DNA of 64,000 bases from DASXAI01 sp963728985 (GCA_963728985.1 CAVSME010000007.1:62001-126000); one strand, 5' to 3'. Counted from the first letter of the stretch, positions 51,640-60,672 are shown. Notes: generated by a model from the letters alone, not told the origin. A program made the numbers and translations.

Positions 51640-53468
51640 TTGCGCTTGTAGGCCCGGCGCCGATCCTGCTCGGCCAGGATGCGCTTGCGGATGCGGATGG
51701 CCGTGGGCGTCACCTCGACGAGCTCGTCGTCGGCGATGAACTCGATCGCCGTCTCCAGGGTGTGCACCACTGGCGGAGCCAGCTTGGCGCCCTCGTCGTG
51801 GGAGTGGGTGCGGATGTTGGTCTTCTCCTTCTCCCGCACCGCGTTCACCACCATGTCGCCCGGGCGGGACGACTCCCCCACCACCATGCCCTCGTAGACG
51901 ACGTCACCGGGCCCGACGAACATCGTGCCCCGGGTCTGGAGGTTGTCGAGGGCGTAGGCGGTGGCGTTGCCCGAGCGGTCGCCGAGCATGGCGCCGCCGG
52001 TGCGATGGGGAAGCTCGCCGGCCCACGGCGTCCACCCGGCGTGGTGCTGGTGCAGCAACGCCGTGCCCCGGCTGGCCGTGAGCAGGAGCGACCGGAACCC
52101 GATCAGGCCGCGGGCGGGCGCCTCGAAGGAGACCACCGTGCGCCCGGGGTCACCGGGGCGGAGATCGAGCACGCGGCCCTTGCGGGGGGCGAGCGCCTGC
52201 GTGACCGTCCCGACGTGCTCGTCGGGGACGTCGCACACCCCCCGCTCGAGCGGCTCGTGGCGGCGGCCGTCGATGTCCTTGGTGACCACCTCGGGTCGGC
52301 TGACCTGCAGCTCGTAGCCCTCGCGCCGCATCGACTCGATGAGCACGGCGAGCTGCAGCTCACCGCGCCCGGCCACCTCGATGACGTCGGGGCTGTCGGT
52401 CTCCTCCACCCGGATGGAGACGTTGCCGAGCACCTCGCGGGCGAGGCGTTCCCGCAGGTGGCGAGAGGTGAGGAAGCGGCCGGCCTTGCCCGCCAACGGG
52501 CTGGTGTTGACGCCGAAGGTCATGTAGAGGACGGGCTCGTCGACGGCCAGGCGGGGCAGCGGCGGCACGCCGTCGGGGGCGGCGATGGTGTCGCCGATCT
52601 CGACCTCGGGGAAGCCCGCCACCACGAACAGGTCCCCGGCGCTCAACTCCTCGACCTCCGAGCGGCCCACGCCGCTGAACGCCATCAGCTGGGTGAGGCG
52701 GCGCTTGAGGGGCGCCTGCCCCTCGCCCACCTCCTCGTCGAGGAGGGCGACGGTCTCACCCTTGCGCAGGACCCCGTTGGCCACTCGACCGATGGCCAGG
52801 CGGCCCAGGTAGTCCGAGGCGTCGAGGTTGGTCACCAGGGCCTGCAGGGGGGCGGCGGCGTCGCCGGCAGGCGCCGGGATGGCGTCGAGCACGGTGTCGA
52901 GGAGGGCGGTGAGGTCGTCGTCGGGACCGGGCGTGCCCACGCCCTTCATCGACCGACCCTCCCGGGCCACGGCCGAGACCACCTCGAAGACCAGGTGGTC
53001 GGGCGTGGTGGCCAGGTCCATGAACAGGTGCTCCACCTCGTCGAGGACCTCCTCGGCCCGGGCGTCGGAGCGATCCACCTTGTTCAGCACCACCACCGCC
53101 GGCAGGTCGCGTGCCAAGGCCTTGGACAGCACGTAGCGGGTCTGGGGCAGGGGCCCCTCGGCCGCGTCGACCAGGAGCAGCACGCCGTCGACCATGGTGA
53201 GCGCCCGCTCGACCTCGCCGCCGAAGTCGGCGTGGCCCGGGGTGTCGACCAGGTTGATCTTCACGTCACGCCAGGTGATGGAGGCGGCCTTGGCCAGGAT
53301 GGTGATGCCGCGCTCACGCTCCTGGTCGCTGGAGTCCATGATCCGATCGACCACGGCCTGGTGGGCGGCGAAGACGCCGGTGGCCCGCAACAGGGCATCC
53401 ACGAGCGTCGTCTTGCCGTGGTCCACGTGGGCGACGAGCGCGACGTTGCGCAACTTGGGGGGGTTCAC
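51636..53468 (-). CDS. typA: GTP-binding protein TypA/BipA
   Basis: 610 residues. G-domain motifs are HVDHGKTT (G1), RGITI (G2), DTPGHADF (G3) and NKVDRSDA (G4). Domains II, III and V and the TypA-specific C-terminal domain (ARGLIGFRSLLLTAS, GTALLHQHHAGWTPWAG) follow. It binds the 70S ribosome and modulates translation under stress or low temperature. The GTG start gives NPPKLRNVALVAHVDHG. Its stop lies in the right arm of the MITE-like element. Confidence 0.95.
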   Translation of the reverse strand: MNPPKLRNVALVAHVDHGKTTLVDALLRATGVFAAHQAVVDRIMDSSDQERERGITILAKAASITWRDVKINLVDTPGHADFGGEVERALTMVDGVLLLVDAAEGPLPQTRYVLSKALARDLPAVVVLNKVDRSDARAEEVLDEVEHLFMDLATTPDHLVFEVVSAVAREGRSMKGVGTPGPDDDLTALLDTVLDAIPAPAGDAAAPLQALVTNLDASDYLGRLAIGRVANGVLRKGETVALLDEEVGEGQAPLKRRLTQLMAFSGVGRSEVEELSAGDLFVVAGFPEVEIGDTIAAPDGVPPLPRLAVDEPVLYMTFGVNTSPLAGKAGRFLTSRHLRERLAREVLGNVSIRVEETDSPDVIEVAGRGELQLAVLIESMRREGYELQVSRPEVVTKDIDGRRHEPLERGVCDVPDEHVGTVTQALAPRKGRVLDLRPGDPGRTVVSFEAPARGLIGFRSLLLTASRGTALLHQHHAGWTPWAGELPHRTGGAMLGDRSGNATAYALDNLQTRGTMFVGPGDVVYEGMVVGESSRPGDMVVNAVREKEKTNIRTHSHDEGAKLAPPVVHTLETAIEFIADDELVEVTPTAIRIRKRILAEQDRRRAYKRN

Positions 53469-53513
53469 ATCTCACCTATCGGCCGCTCGGGGCGGCGTGT
53501 GCGCCGGCTGGGG

Positions 53514-53702
53514 TTACCGGTCGTCCTCGTCGTCGTCATCCTCATCGAACGTGACGCCGTACTTCTCGGCAAGAGCGGCGTACTCGTCGTCCTCGGAGGA
53601 CGGATGGGTATCGGTGTCTCGCGGCCCGAACCCGAAGGCTTCCGGCCCGGACTGCTTCAGCTTGCGCGCTTCTTCGAAGCGACGATGACGACCCTTCTTC
53701 AC
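53514..53702 (-). CDS. Small charged conserved hypothetical protein
   Basis: 62 residues: a basic N terminus (MKKGRHRRFEEARKLKQSG) and a very acidic C terminus (TFDEDDDDEDDR), joined by a Pro/Ser-rich middle. Such charge-split small proteins occur beside translation genes in actinobacteria. It has a GTG start and ends 45 bases upstream of the typA start, in the same direction, so it may be co-transcribed. Function unknown. Confidence 0.6.
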   Translation of the reverse strand: MKKGRHRRFEEARKLKQSGPEAFGFGPRDTDTHPSSEDDEYAALAEKYGVTFDEDDDDEDDR

Positions 53703-53949
53703 GGCAGGGCTCCGGCTTCATCGAGGTGACATTGCGAGACAGTCTACCTCCGAGGACCGGCGTCTCCGGGGATCGGCCTGGCGACCGCTCCGGGCGATCT
53801 CGACGCCGCATCGGCCGAAAGATGAAGGGTGACCTGGGCATCTGTCGGCCCGCTGACTCCCCGTGTCGGCTACGTGAAGTGATCAGTCACACACGGAATG
53901 AGGCGATAGCCCTAGAGCCAACCACTGCCCGTCGTGCCACGATCGCAAG

Positions 53950-54774
53950 ATGGGTTCGACCGTGGCCCTCGTCAATCAAAAGGGTGGCGTCGGCAAGACC
54001 ACCGTCGCCCTCGGCCTCGCGTCGGCGGCGTGGGCGGCCGAGGAGCACGTCCTGGTGGTGGACCTCGACCCCCTCGGCGCCGCCACGTGGCACCTGGGCC
54101 ACGATCCCGACACCACCGCCGTGTCCGTGGCCGAGTTGCTCACCCAGCCCGCTGCGGGTGCCGCCGCCGATGCCATCGTGGTCTCGGCGTGGGGCAGCCG
54201 GGTCCACCTGCTGCCGGCGTCGTCGCGCCTGGCCGCCCTCGACGGCGTGAACCCGGGCCTCAGCCAGCTGGAACGCCTGGCCACCGTGCTCGACGGGCTG
54301 GCGGAGCGCTACCAGGCCATCCTCATCGACTGCGGGCCGCACCTCGGGGCGCTCACCATGGGCGCGCTCACCGCCGCTGACGGAGCCCTCGTCGTGGTCG
54401 ACCCGAGCGAGTTCGGCCTCCGGGGCATCGCGCCGGCCGTCGACCTGGTCGCGACCCTCGCCGAGCAGACCAACCCCCGCCTCGAGATGGGCGGCATCGT
54501 CGTCAACAAGATGACGGCCCATCACGTGGAGAACGAGCGCCAGTACGGGCGGGCCGACGAGCTCGCCGGCTGGGTGCCGGTGTGGCGGCCGGCCATCCCC
54601 GAGCGCATCGTCGTGCACCGGGCCGCCGCCGAGCGCCGCCCCGTCCACGCGTACGGCCCCAAGGCCACTGACGTCACCGACGCCTTCGACCACCTCTGGC
54701 TGCGCACCCGTCGCCTGCTGCGTCGCAGCCTCCCGGTCTCCCGCGACGAGCCCGACCCCGCCCTCACTTCGTAA
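53950..54774 (+). CDS. ParA/MinD-type Walker ATPase (orphan)
   Basis: 274 residues. The deviant Walker A is QKGGVGKTT near 10-18, with VLVVDLDPLG (A'/Walker B) near 36-45 and LIDCGPHLGAL near 119. The overall layout matches ParA/Soj. No ParB or parS-type sequence is in the window, so it is not the chromosome-segregation pair. Orphan ParAs may position other cellular cargo. The 247-base gap upstream shows no gene. The ATG at 53950 is standard. Confidence 0.85.
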   Translation: MGSTVALVNQKGGVGKTTVALGLASAAWAAEEHVLVVDLDPLGAATWHLGHDPDTTAVSVAELLTQPAAGAAADAIVVSAWGSRVHLLPASSRLAALDGVNPGLSQLERLATVLDGLAERYQAILIDCGPHLGALTMGALTAADGALVVVDPSEFGLRGIAPAVDLVATLAEQTNPRLEMGGIVVNKMTAHHVENERQYGRADELAGWVPVWRPAIPERIVVHRAAAERRPVHAYGPKATDVTDAFDHLWLRTRRLLRRSLPVSRDEPDPALTS

Positions 54775-54777
54775 CTT

Positions 54778-54796
54778 GGCGCCGCCGTGCGGCGCC
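54778..54796. terminator. GGCGCCGC/GCGGCGCC hairpin after parA (copy E head)
   Basis: An eight-base perfect stem GGCGCCGC/GCGGCGCC around CGT, four bases after the parA stop. The sequence after it (GGGGCAACTGCTGGCGGGATTGACC) parallels the region after the hairpins of copies A and D. It is a plausible terminator of parA. Confidence 0.65.
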
Positions 54797-54823
54797 GGGG
54801 CAACTGCTGGCGGGATTGACCGA

Positions 54824-54979
54824 GAGGGCGAGCGGAGAGGCGGAGAGAGCTTTGGGTGCCGATTGCCTCGCCTGGCGGGCCGATCGGCACCCATGACCGA
54901 ATCGGCACCCAACGTCGCTCACGGATCGTGGCCACCGGCCCCGTCCGCGCCGATCGCGAGCACCTCTCCGCTCGCCCTC
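54824..54979. repeat. 17-bp perfect inverted repeat spanning the 65-bp element
   Basis: GAGGGCGAGCGGAGAGG (54824-54840) and its exact complement CCTCTCCGCTCGCCCTC (54963-54979), with a 122-base loop that contains the 65-bp repeat. Together with the flanking copy E pieces it makes a nested palindromic block in the 238-base gap between parA and the RNase D gene. Confidence 0.75.
54851..54915. repeat. 65-bp dispersed repeat, copy 2
   Basis: Same orientation as copy 1 (36050-36114), with two mismatches in 65 (GGATCC in copy 1, GAATCG here). It contains the GGGTGCCGAT/ATCGGCACCC ten-base stem and the extra CGGCACCCA. The near-identity over 18.8 kb points to recent copying rather than independent origin. 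Confidence 0.85.
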
Positions 54980-55015
54980 CGAGCGCAGCGAGACCGAGGC
55001 GACGCCGAGGCATCA
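54978..55015. repeat. GC-hairpin repeat tail (copy E), abutting RNase D stop
   Basis: GAGCGCAGCGAGACCGAGG and GCCGAGGCATCA match the tail of copies A and B. The TCA at 55013-55015 is the TGA stop of the minus-strand RNase D gene. Between this tail and the head hairpin at 54778 lie the other nested repeats, so copy E may be interrupted by them. Confidence 0.65.
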
Positions 55016-56158
55016 GAGGGCGAGGAGCTTCAGGCCGCCCTGACCGTCGAAGGCGAGCGCCGCTTCCCCGGCCACCAGGTGGCGGATGTCGTCGCCCACC
55101 GTGGCCGCCCGCCAGCCATGGGCTAGGCGGGCCTCCGGAGCGCCCCGCAACAGCTCGACCAGGTCGGCCCGGGTGGCCAGGAGGGCGGTGTCGATGCGCT
55201 GATCGCGCGCCAGCTGGCTCACCCACGCCGACACGAGGGTGACGGCCGGGCGCAGGTGACGATCGAGCTCGTCACCGTTGGTCTCCGGCAGCTCGACCGG
55301 CCGGGCCAGCCCGTCGGCCACCGCCGCCAGCAGCTCGGCCCCGGTGGTGCCCCGGGCGTGGCGCTCCTCGACGCCCCGGGTGGAGCGCAGCTCCTCGAGC
55401 GCCGTCGGTGGCCGCTGGGCGATGCCCAGGATGGCCAGGTCGGGCAGCACGAAGCGCACCGGCAGGTCGAGCTCGGCGGCCCGCCGCTCCCGCCACGCCG
55501 CCACCGAGCGGGCGACCCCCCGGCTGCGGCTCCGGAGCGTGCGCACGTCCTTGAGCTTGAGCCAGGCATCTTCCGGGTCGCCCGGGCCGGTGGGCCGGGT
55601 GCGCAGCTCCTCGCACTCGTCGAGCGCCCACGACAGGCGCCCGAGAGCCTCCAGCTGGGCCACCAGCAGGTCGTGGAGCTCCAGGAGGTGGGCCACGTCG
55701 GCGGCGGCGTAGGAGCGCTGGTTGGCCGACAGCGGGCGCCGGAGCCAGTCCGAGAGGCGATCGGCCTTGGGCAGCTTGAGGCCGAGCTCGGCGGCCAGGA
55801 GGTTGCCGAGCGACGGGGTGGCGTGGCCGACGAAGCCGGCCGCGAGCTGCGTGTCGAACAGGCGGCTCGGGATGGACCCGCACGTGCGGGTGAGGACGTC
55901 GAGGTCCTGCTGGGCGGCGTGGACGACGGCGAGGCCAGGACCGTCGAACAGCGGAGCGATCCCGCGCAGATCGATGGCGAGGGGATCGACCAGGGCGATC
56001 CCACCGGGCCACCCCAGCTGCACGAGCGCGACTTTCGGGTGGTAGCTGCGTTCCCGGTGGAACTCGGTGTCGAGGGCGTAGCGGGGCTCGCCGACGAGCG
56101 TGGCGATCAGGTCGGCGAAGGTGGCCTCGTCGGCCACCCAGAGGGCCTCGTCGGTCAC
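55013..56158 (-). CDS. RNase D-like 3'-5' exoribonuclease with HRDC domain
   Basis: 381 residues. The DEDD exonuclease signature appears as ALDTEFHRE near 28 (DxE), VHAAQQDLDVLTR near 82 and SYAAADVAHLLELHD near 152. The HRDC domain spans about 210-290 (RRAAELDLPVRFVLPDLAILGIAQRPP). It trims RNA 3' ends, for tRNA or stable RNA maturation. It overlaps the upstream rhodanese gene by four bases (GTGA). Repeat copy E begins in its stop codon. Confidence 0.88.
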   Translation of the reverse strand: MTDEALWVADEATFADLIATLVGEPRYALDTEFHRERSYHPKVALVQLGWPGGIALVDPLAIDLRGIAPLFDGPGLAVVHAAQQDLDVLTRTCGSIPSRLFDTQLAAGFVGHATPSLGNLLAAELGLKLPKADRLSDWLRRPLSANQRSYAAADVAHLLELHDLLVAQLEALGRLSWALDECEELRTRPTGPGDPEDAWLKLKDVRTLRSRSRGVARSVAAWRERRAAELDLPVRFVLPDLAILGIAQRPPTALEELRSTRGVEERHARGTTGAELLAAVADGLARPVELPETNGDELDRHLRPAVTLVSAWVSQLARDQRIDTALLATRADLVELLRGAPEARLAHGWRAATVGDDIRHLVAGEAALAFDGQGGLKLLAL

Positions 56159-56481
56159 GTCGGCTCGGTGCCGACCACGACGTCGCGCCCGCTCTCGATC
56201 CACGCCAGGGTGCCGCCGGCCACGTTCACCGCCTGCAGCTGGTGCTGGCCGCTCAGGTACTCGGCGGCGCGGTGGCTGCGGGCCCCGCTGCGGCAGATCA
56301 CGAGGATCTCGGTCTCGGCCGGAAGCTCGGCCGCATGGGCCGGCACGTCGTCGAGCGGGAGGAGCTGGGCGCCGGGCACGTGCGCGTCGACGTACTCGTC
56401 GGGCTGACGCACGTCGAGCAGGAACGCACCGGCGGCCAACCGGTTCGCCGCCTCGTCCACGCTGATCTCGGGCACGGCCAC
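56155..56481 (-). CDS. Single-domain rhodanese sulfurtransferase
   Basis: 108 residues. LLDVRQPDEYVDAHVPGAQL near 21-40 and the active loop CRSGARSHRAAEYL near 63-76, with the persulfide cysteine, are complete. It transfers sulfane sulfur. It follows the MobA-like gene by nine bases and overlaps the RNase D start by GTGA. A small metabolic role in molybdenum cofactor or thiolation is suggested only by the neighbours. Confidence 0.88.
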   Translation of the reverse strand: MAVPEISVDEAANRLAAGAFLLDVRQPDEYVDAHVPGAQLLPLDDVPAHAAELPAETEILVICRSGARSHRAAEYLSGQHQLQAVNVAGGTLAWIESGRDVVVGTEPT

Positions 56482-56490
56482 GTGGTCAGG

Positions 56491-57021
56491 CTAGCGACGG
56501 AGGTCTGCGGGCGTGTTCGCGTTGGCCACCACTGCCGGTGGCACCGCCACCTCCACCGCATCGAGCGGGGCCAGCGCCCGATGGACGGCCCGCTCGCCAC
56601 TGTCGTAGGCGGCCCGCAGCTGGGCGCGGCAGCGACTCACCGGCCACGCCGCGCAGAGTGGTTCAAGGCGCTCGGCGCGGGCGACGGCGGCTGTCGCGTT
56701 CTCGGCCGCTGCCTCGACCAGTGCGCTGATGGTGGCGGCATCGATCCACGCCAGGTCGGTGGCGAGCACCACGACGATGTCGTGGTCGGCCACGTCCAGG
56801 GCGGTGAGCAGCCCCGCCAGCGGCCCCTCGCCCTGGCGTGGGTCGTCGTGGGCGGCCAGGCCGAGGGCCGCCAGCGCCGCTCGATCGCCGCCGACGGTGT
56901 GCACGTCAGCGACGCCGGCGGCGCGCAGGGCGGCCACCACCCGCAGGACCATCGGCTGGCCGTCGACGGCGAGCAGGGCCTTGTCGGTGCCCATCCGGCG
57001 GCTGCGACCGCCGGTGAGCAC
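56491..57021 (-). CDS. Molybdopterin-guanine dinucleotide synthase-like protein (MobA)
   Basis: 176 residues. The nucleotidyl-transferase head reads LTGGRSRRMGTDKALLAVDG near 2-21, the LxGGxSxRMGxDK motif of MobA. VVLATDLAWIDAATI near 84-98 supplies the metal-binding Asp. It should attach GMP to molybdopterin. The GTG at 57021 is the only start that keeps the motif at the N terminus, making this a slightly short MobA (usually about 190). It may act on other cofactors. Confidence 0.82.
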   Translation of the reverse strand: MLTGGRSRRMGTDKALLAVDGQPMVLRVVAALRAAGVADVHTVGGDRAALAALGLAAHDDPRQGEGPLAGLLTALDVADHDIVVVLATDLAWIDAATISALVEAAAENATAAVARAERLEPLCAAWPVSRCRAQLRAAYDSGERAVHRALAPLDAVEVAVPPAVVANANTPADLRR

Positions 57022-57042
57022 GGCCCCGCTGAAGGGACTCCA

Positions 57043-57585
57043 TCACCCGCCGTAGTTCATGCGGGTGTCCTCCATGCGCAGCACGGGCGTGTCCTCGGCC
57101 TGCAGGAAGTCGGCGTCCACCACCTCGCCGATGAAGAAGGTGTGGCTGCCGACATCGACGGGCTGGCGCACCTCGCACTCCACGAAGGCCACCGCCTGCG
57201 TGAGGATGGGCGCGCCGGTCCGGCCGTCGCGGAAGGCGAAGCCGTTGAGGGTCATGGCCGCCGTGTCGACGTCGACGGGCTTGGTGAACTTGCGCACGAT
57301 GGCCCGGTCCTCGCGGCTGACGATGCACAACGAGAACACCCGCCCCCGCTCGATCAGCTCGTGGGTGAGCGCCTCCTTCTCCACGCCGATGCCGAGCAGC
57401 TTCGGCTCCGAGCTGACTTGGGTCGCCCAGTTGAGGGTCATGAGGTTGCGGCGCTCGCCGTCCCGGCTCCCCACCACGTAGAGCCCCGACGGCATGGCCC
57501 ACAGCACCCGCCGACGCAGGCGGTCGTAGGTGTCGGGATCGGCGCCGGGCGGGAACGGACCGACGGGGCCTTCGCTCGTGGGCAT
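57043..57585 (-). CDS. Flavin reductase-like (FMN-binding split barrel) protein
   Basis: 180 residues starting MPTSEGPVGPFPPG. The flavin-reductase domain contains MPSGLYVVGSRDGERRNLMT near 31-50, ATQVSSEPKLLGIGVEK and GSHTFFIGEVVDADFL near 146-161, the conserved end of the HpaC/FMN-reductase family. It reduces free FMN/FAD or a protein-bound flavin with NAD(P)H. A GTG three codons earlier is an alternative. It is upstream of the MobA-like gene by 21 bases. Confidence 0.87.
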   Translation of the reverse strand: MPTSEGPVGPFPPGADPDTYDRLRRRVLWAMPSGLYVVGSRDGERRNLMTLNWATQVSSEPKLLGIGVEKEALTHELIERGRVFSLCIVSREDRAIVRKFTKPVDVDTAAMTLNGFAFRDGRTGAPILTQAVAFVECEVRQPVDVGSHTFFIGEVVDADFLQAEDTPVLRMEDTRMNYGG

Positions 57586-57795
57586 GGTGCCCACGGTAGG
57601 ACGGCCCAGCGCGACAGGGGCACCCCGGCCTCACCAGTGTCAGGGAAACGAGCGAAAACTGCTCGGCTTGGTGCCATCGACGTGACCGGAAGGCTTCTGG
57701 TCTCCCGAACGTGCCGTTCCTGGTGCGGTCCCGTGCCCAGATCGGTTTTGGTCACGAGCTGCGCTCCCAAGGGCGACCACCCATGGCTGAACTCG

Positions 57796-57813
57796 TGACA
57801 GCTTCGGCTGTCA
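57796..57813. terminator. Perfect seven-base hairpin with UUCG loop
   Basis: TGACAGC and GCTGTCA around TTCG, a very stable tetraloop hairpin. It lies 22 bases downstream of the antibiotic-monooxygenase stop on the minus strand, where it would end transcription. On the plus strand it is followed by GCGGCGG without a T-run. Confidence 0.7.
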
Positions 57814-57834
57814 GCGGCGGTGGGAGGGGTTTGG

Positions 57835-58128
57835 TCAGACGCCCACGTGGTTGAAGACCCGGATCGTGGGCTGGTCCGTCAACATGTCCACGAACTGGTT
57901 CAGAGTTCCGCTTTCCACTCGCCACGCCAGGTACGCCTCATAGTGCTGGCGGGACGCCCACTGCTCCCAGAACAGGAACCTTGTCGGGTCGTCGTCGCTC
58001 TGATGCATGGTGATGCTCTCGAAACCGTCAAAGGCCCGCGTGTCCGGTAGCTCGGATCGGAGGAACTTCTTGATGTCGTCGATTTGACCGTCCTTGGCCT
58101 GGAACTCCAGCACGACCTTCACGCTCAT
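57835..58128 (-). CDS. Antibiotic biosynthesis monooxygenase (ABM) domain protein
   Basis: 97 residues with the ferredoxin-like ABM fold: KVVLEFQAKDGQIDDIKKFL, a DGFESITMHQSDDDPTRFLF strand pair, and WEQWASRQHYEAYLAWR near 54-70. The family includes cofactor-free monooxygenases and heme-degrading proteins; no specific ligand residue is decisive here. The ATG follows a CGAGGGGGCACC tract. A hairpin with an eight-base perfect stem lies in its 5' region at 58150-58168. Confidence 0.82.
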   Translation of the reverse strand: MSVKVVLEFQAKDGQIDDIKKFLRSELPDTRAFDGFESITMHQSDDDPTRFLFWEQWASRQHYEAYLAWRVESGTLNQFVDMLTDQPTIRVFNHVGV

Positions 58129-58149
58129 GGTGCCCCCTCGTCGTCCCAC

Positions 58150-58168
58150 ACCGGCGTCTCCGACGCCG
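58150..58168. promoter_or_regulatory. CCGGCGTC/GACGCCGG hairpin upstream of ABM gene
   Basis: An eight-base perfect stem around TCC, about 25 bases before the ABM ATG on the minus strand. If transcribed it would fold in the leader, in front of the ribosome site. A role in translation control is speculative. Confidence 0.4.
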
Positions 58169-58339
58169 GCCATTTCCCCCAAATGCGGACTGTAGCTCGG
58201 GCGAGACGCGGTCCGGACGGCCGGCCGACAGGGCACGTCGGACGCCGGCGAAACCGAATCCGGGGATGGTTTGTCGGGGCATATCGCGATCACATCGGCG
58301 CGACCCGGCTTCTCGAAACGTGCGGCGGGCTCACCGACG

Positions 58340-59551
58340 TCATCGCCCCGCATCACCGCGCCCGACACGGGCGCCATCGCGGGTGGAGCTCGTTCGTCGT
58401 GGCGGGGGTGGGTGGCTGGTGAGGGTGGTGCCGTCGGGTTTGGTGACCTCGACGGTGGCGTCGGGCAGGAGCTTCAACTGCCACTGCGGGTGGTGCGCGA
58501 AGTCGTGATGGTGACGCCAGCAGGCGAGCACGAGGTTCGACGGGTCGGTGCGGCCGCCGTGCTGCCACGGCACGACGTGGTGAGCCTCACAGCACGACAC
58601 CGGCCGGTCACAGCCGGGGAACCGGCAGCCGCCATCGCGCACCGCCAGCGCCGCGAACAGGTGGTGGCTCACGGTTCGGGTGGTGCGCCCGGCGTCGAGG
58701 ACGACCGAGCGGCCGTCGGTGACGACGCGGTGCAGGCCGGCGTCGCACAGCAACGACCCGATCGACGCGGGGTCGAGTAGCTGGCCGTCCATCGTCTGGC
58801 CGGTGCACTGTTCGAGGTCGTCGAGGGTCACCACCACCGTCACATCAGGACGGCTGCCACGCGAGGTGGCAGCGGAGTCAGCGTGATCCAGGAAGTAGCG
58901 GCCCAATGCGACGAGGGCGTCGGCATCGCGTTGGCCTCGGGTGCGGGCCGGTTCGCCGTCGAGGTCAGGAGTGGTGGCGGCGGAGAGTGCCGCGCTCACG
59001 ACCTGGAACCCGGCGGGGTCGAGCCGTCCCGACAGCTCCCCCCAGCCGTCGATCCCCATCGACACCTGCACCGTCCGGTCGGATGGTTCGAGCAGCGGCG
59101 TGTCGACCAGGGCGTCGGCGTAGGCGGCCCAGCGGCGCATCGCAATCTCGGTGTGGCGTACGGACAGACCGGCGAGGGCGGGCAGGAGCGCCGGTTCGTG
59201 CTCGGTGAAGATGGCCTGGGTGCGGTCGTTGACGTGGTGGACGACGGCGTCGACTTGAGCGGTGGCCAGCCGGCCATCGACCCAGGCGGCACTCACTTCG
59301 GGACAGGCCCGCAGGCGGGCCGCTCGCCTGACGAAAGTGGCCCCTTCGGCACTCGACCGACGGGCGAATGTCCGTAGCCACTGGGCCATCGTTACGGCAC
59401 CGTCAGCGGCCGGGTCGACACGGTCCATGGCAGAACACAGACGACCGGCGAGCTGGTCATAGGCACGAAACAGCGTCACCACCTCATCATTCGTGAGATC
59501 GTCGGGCAGTTCGGCAATGGCCCGCAGGACGTGTTCCACTGCCGTTTCCAT
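58340..59551 (-). CDS. DUF222/HNH endonuclease-domain protein
   Basis: 403 residues. The N-terminal about 310 residues are the actinobacterial DUF222/13E12-repeat-type domain; the C terminus carries an HNH nuclease (CRFPGCDRPVSCCEAHHVV, WQHGGRTDPSNLVLAC, RHHHDFAHH) with metal-binding cysteines and histidines. Such proteins are abundant in actinobacteria and often linked to mobile or intron-like elements, but no repeat ends flank it here. The ATG at 59551 is preferred to an ORF extension. Function unknown. Confidence 0.88.
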   Translation of the reverse strand: METAVEHVLRAIAELPDDLTNDEVVTLFRAYDQLAGRLCSAMDRVDPAADGAVTMAQWLRTFARRSSAEGATFVRRAARLRACPEVSAAWVDGRLATAQVDAVVHHVNDRTQAIFTEHEPALLPALAGLSVRHTEIAMRRWAAYADALVDTPLLEPSDRTVQVSMGIDGWGELSGRLDPAGFQVVSAALSAATTPDLDGEPARTRGQRDADALVALGRYFLDHADSAATSRGSRPDVTVVVTLDDLEQCTGQTMDGQLLDPASIGSLLCDAGLHRVVTDGRSVVLDAGRTTRTVSHHLFAALAVRDGGCRFPGCDRPVSCCEAHHVVPWQHGGRTDPSNLVLACWRHHHDFAHHPQWQLKLLPDATVEVTKPDGTTLTSHPPPPRRTSSTRDGARVGRGDAGR

Positions 59552-59702
59552 ACAATGAGCGTACGTATGTTCGCTCTGCAAAGCAACCTTGCCTGAAGAA
59601 CTTCGCCGGCTCATTACCGAGGTCGACACACGCGCACCTACCTCTTGGTGCGCCGTCTGCGGTTCTGGCCGGTGGCCATGCGCTCGTCTGCGCCGCGGCG
59701 CG

Positions 59703-60650
59703 CTACGCGAACCTCGCGCGGTGCTCGCCCGGGGTGATCCCGGTGCGGCGCTTGAAGGCCCGGTGGAACGTCTCGATCGTCCCGAACCCGCATCGGCGGG
59801 CCACGACGCCCAACCCCTCCTCGCCGCCCTCGAGCATCCGCCGGGCCGCCTCCACCCGCACCGCCTCCACGTGCTCGGCCACCGTCGTGCCCGTCTCGGC
59901 CCGGAACGTGCGGGCGAGATGGCGCTCGCTCAGTCCGGCTCGCCGCGCCAATGCCGCCACCGACAGATCAGCGGCGGGATCGGCGGCGATCGTGTCGAGC
60001 ACCTCACGCACGTCGCCTCGTCGCGGCGCCGGCACGGCAACGTGGGACGAGAACTGCCCCTGCCCCCCGGGCCGTTGCACGAAGACGACCAGCCAGCGGG
60101 CCACCTCCCGGGCCAGGTCGGGCCCGTGGTCGTCCTCCACGAGGGCCAGTGCCAGATCGATCCCGGCAGTCACGCCGGCCGACGTCCACACCGACCCGTC
60201 GCGGATGAAGATCCGCTCGGGGTCGATGTCGAGCGTCGGGAACTGGCGGGCCAGGGCGCCCGCCCGCCCCCAGTGGGTCGTGACCCGGCGCCCCTCGAGC
60301 AGGCCCGCCGCCGCCAGCAGGAACGTACCGGTGCACACGCTCGTCACCCGCTGCGCCTGCCCGGCCAGTCGGGCCACACCGGCGACGAGCACCGGATCGG
60401 CGGCGGCGGCCCGCACGCCGACGCCGCCGGTGGTCATCAGGGTGTCAACCGGGCCATCGACCGCGCCGATGGCCTCCGTGTCCAGCACGAGCCCGCTGCT
60501 GGCTCGCACCGGGCCGCCGGCCGCACTCACCACCGTCACGTCGTAGGGGTCGCCGGCGCCGAGCTGGTTGGCGGAGTGGAACACCTCGGACGGTCCCACC
60601 ACGTCGAGCAGGGTGGTGTCGGCGAACGTGACCATCACGACCCGGCGCAT
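59703..60650 (-). CDS. GlxA-type AraC transcriptional regulator with DJ-1/PfpI domain
   Basis: 315 residues. The N-terminal DJ-1/PfpI (glutamine amidotransferase-like) domain carries VTSVCTGTFLLAAAG near 103-117. The C-terminal AraC helix-turn-helix pair is LSVAALARRAGLSERHLARTF and RRCGFGTIETFHRAF near 285-299. It activates or represses target genes in response to a small ligand. It faces the DJ-1/PfpI gene starting at 60721, its probable target. An inverted CAATG-CATTG sits between them. Confidence 0.87.
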   Translation of the reverse strand: MRRVVMVTFADTTLLDVVGPSEVFHSANQLGAGDPYDVTVVSAAGGPVRASSGLVLDTEAIGAVDGPVDTLMTTGGVGVRAAAADPVLVAGVARLAGQAQRVTSVCTGTFLLAAAGLLEGRRVTTHWGRAGALARQFPTLDIDPERIFIRDGSVWTSAGVTAGIDLALALVEDDHGPDLAREVARWLVVFVQRPGGQGQFSSHVAVPAPRRGDVREVLDTIAADPAADLSVAALARRAGLSERHLARTFRAETGTTVAEHVEAVRVEAARRMLEGGEEGLGVVARRCGFGTIETFHRAFKRRTGITPGEHRARFA

Positions 60651-60672
60651 GGGCCAGTATGGCACGAATCGT

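Noticed and set aside
53703..53949. Possible gene or RNA upstream of parA
   Set aside because: No ORF with family similarity and no stable RNA fold was found; only partial palindromes.
58340..59551. DUF222/HNH gene as a homing or mobile element
   Set aside because: No repeats, integrase or altered composition flank it, and such genes are common chromosomal paralogues in actinobacteria.
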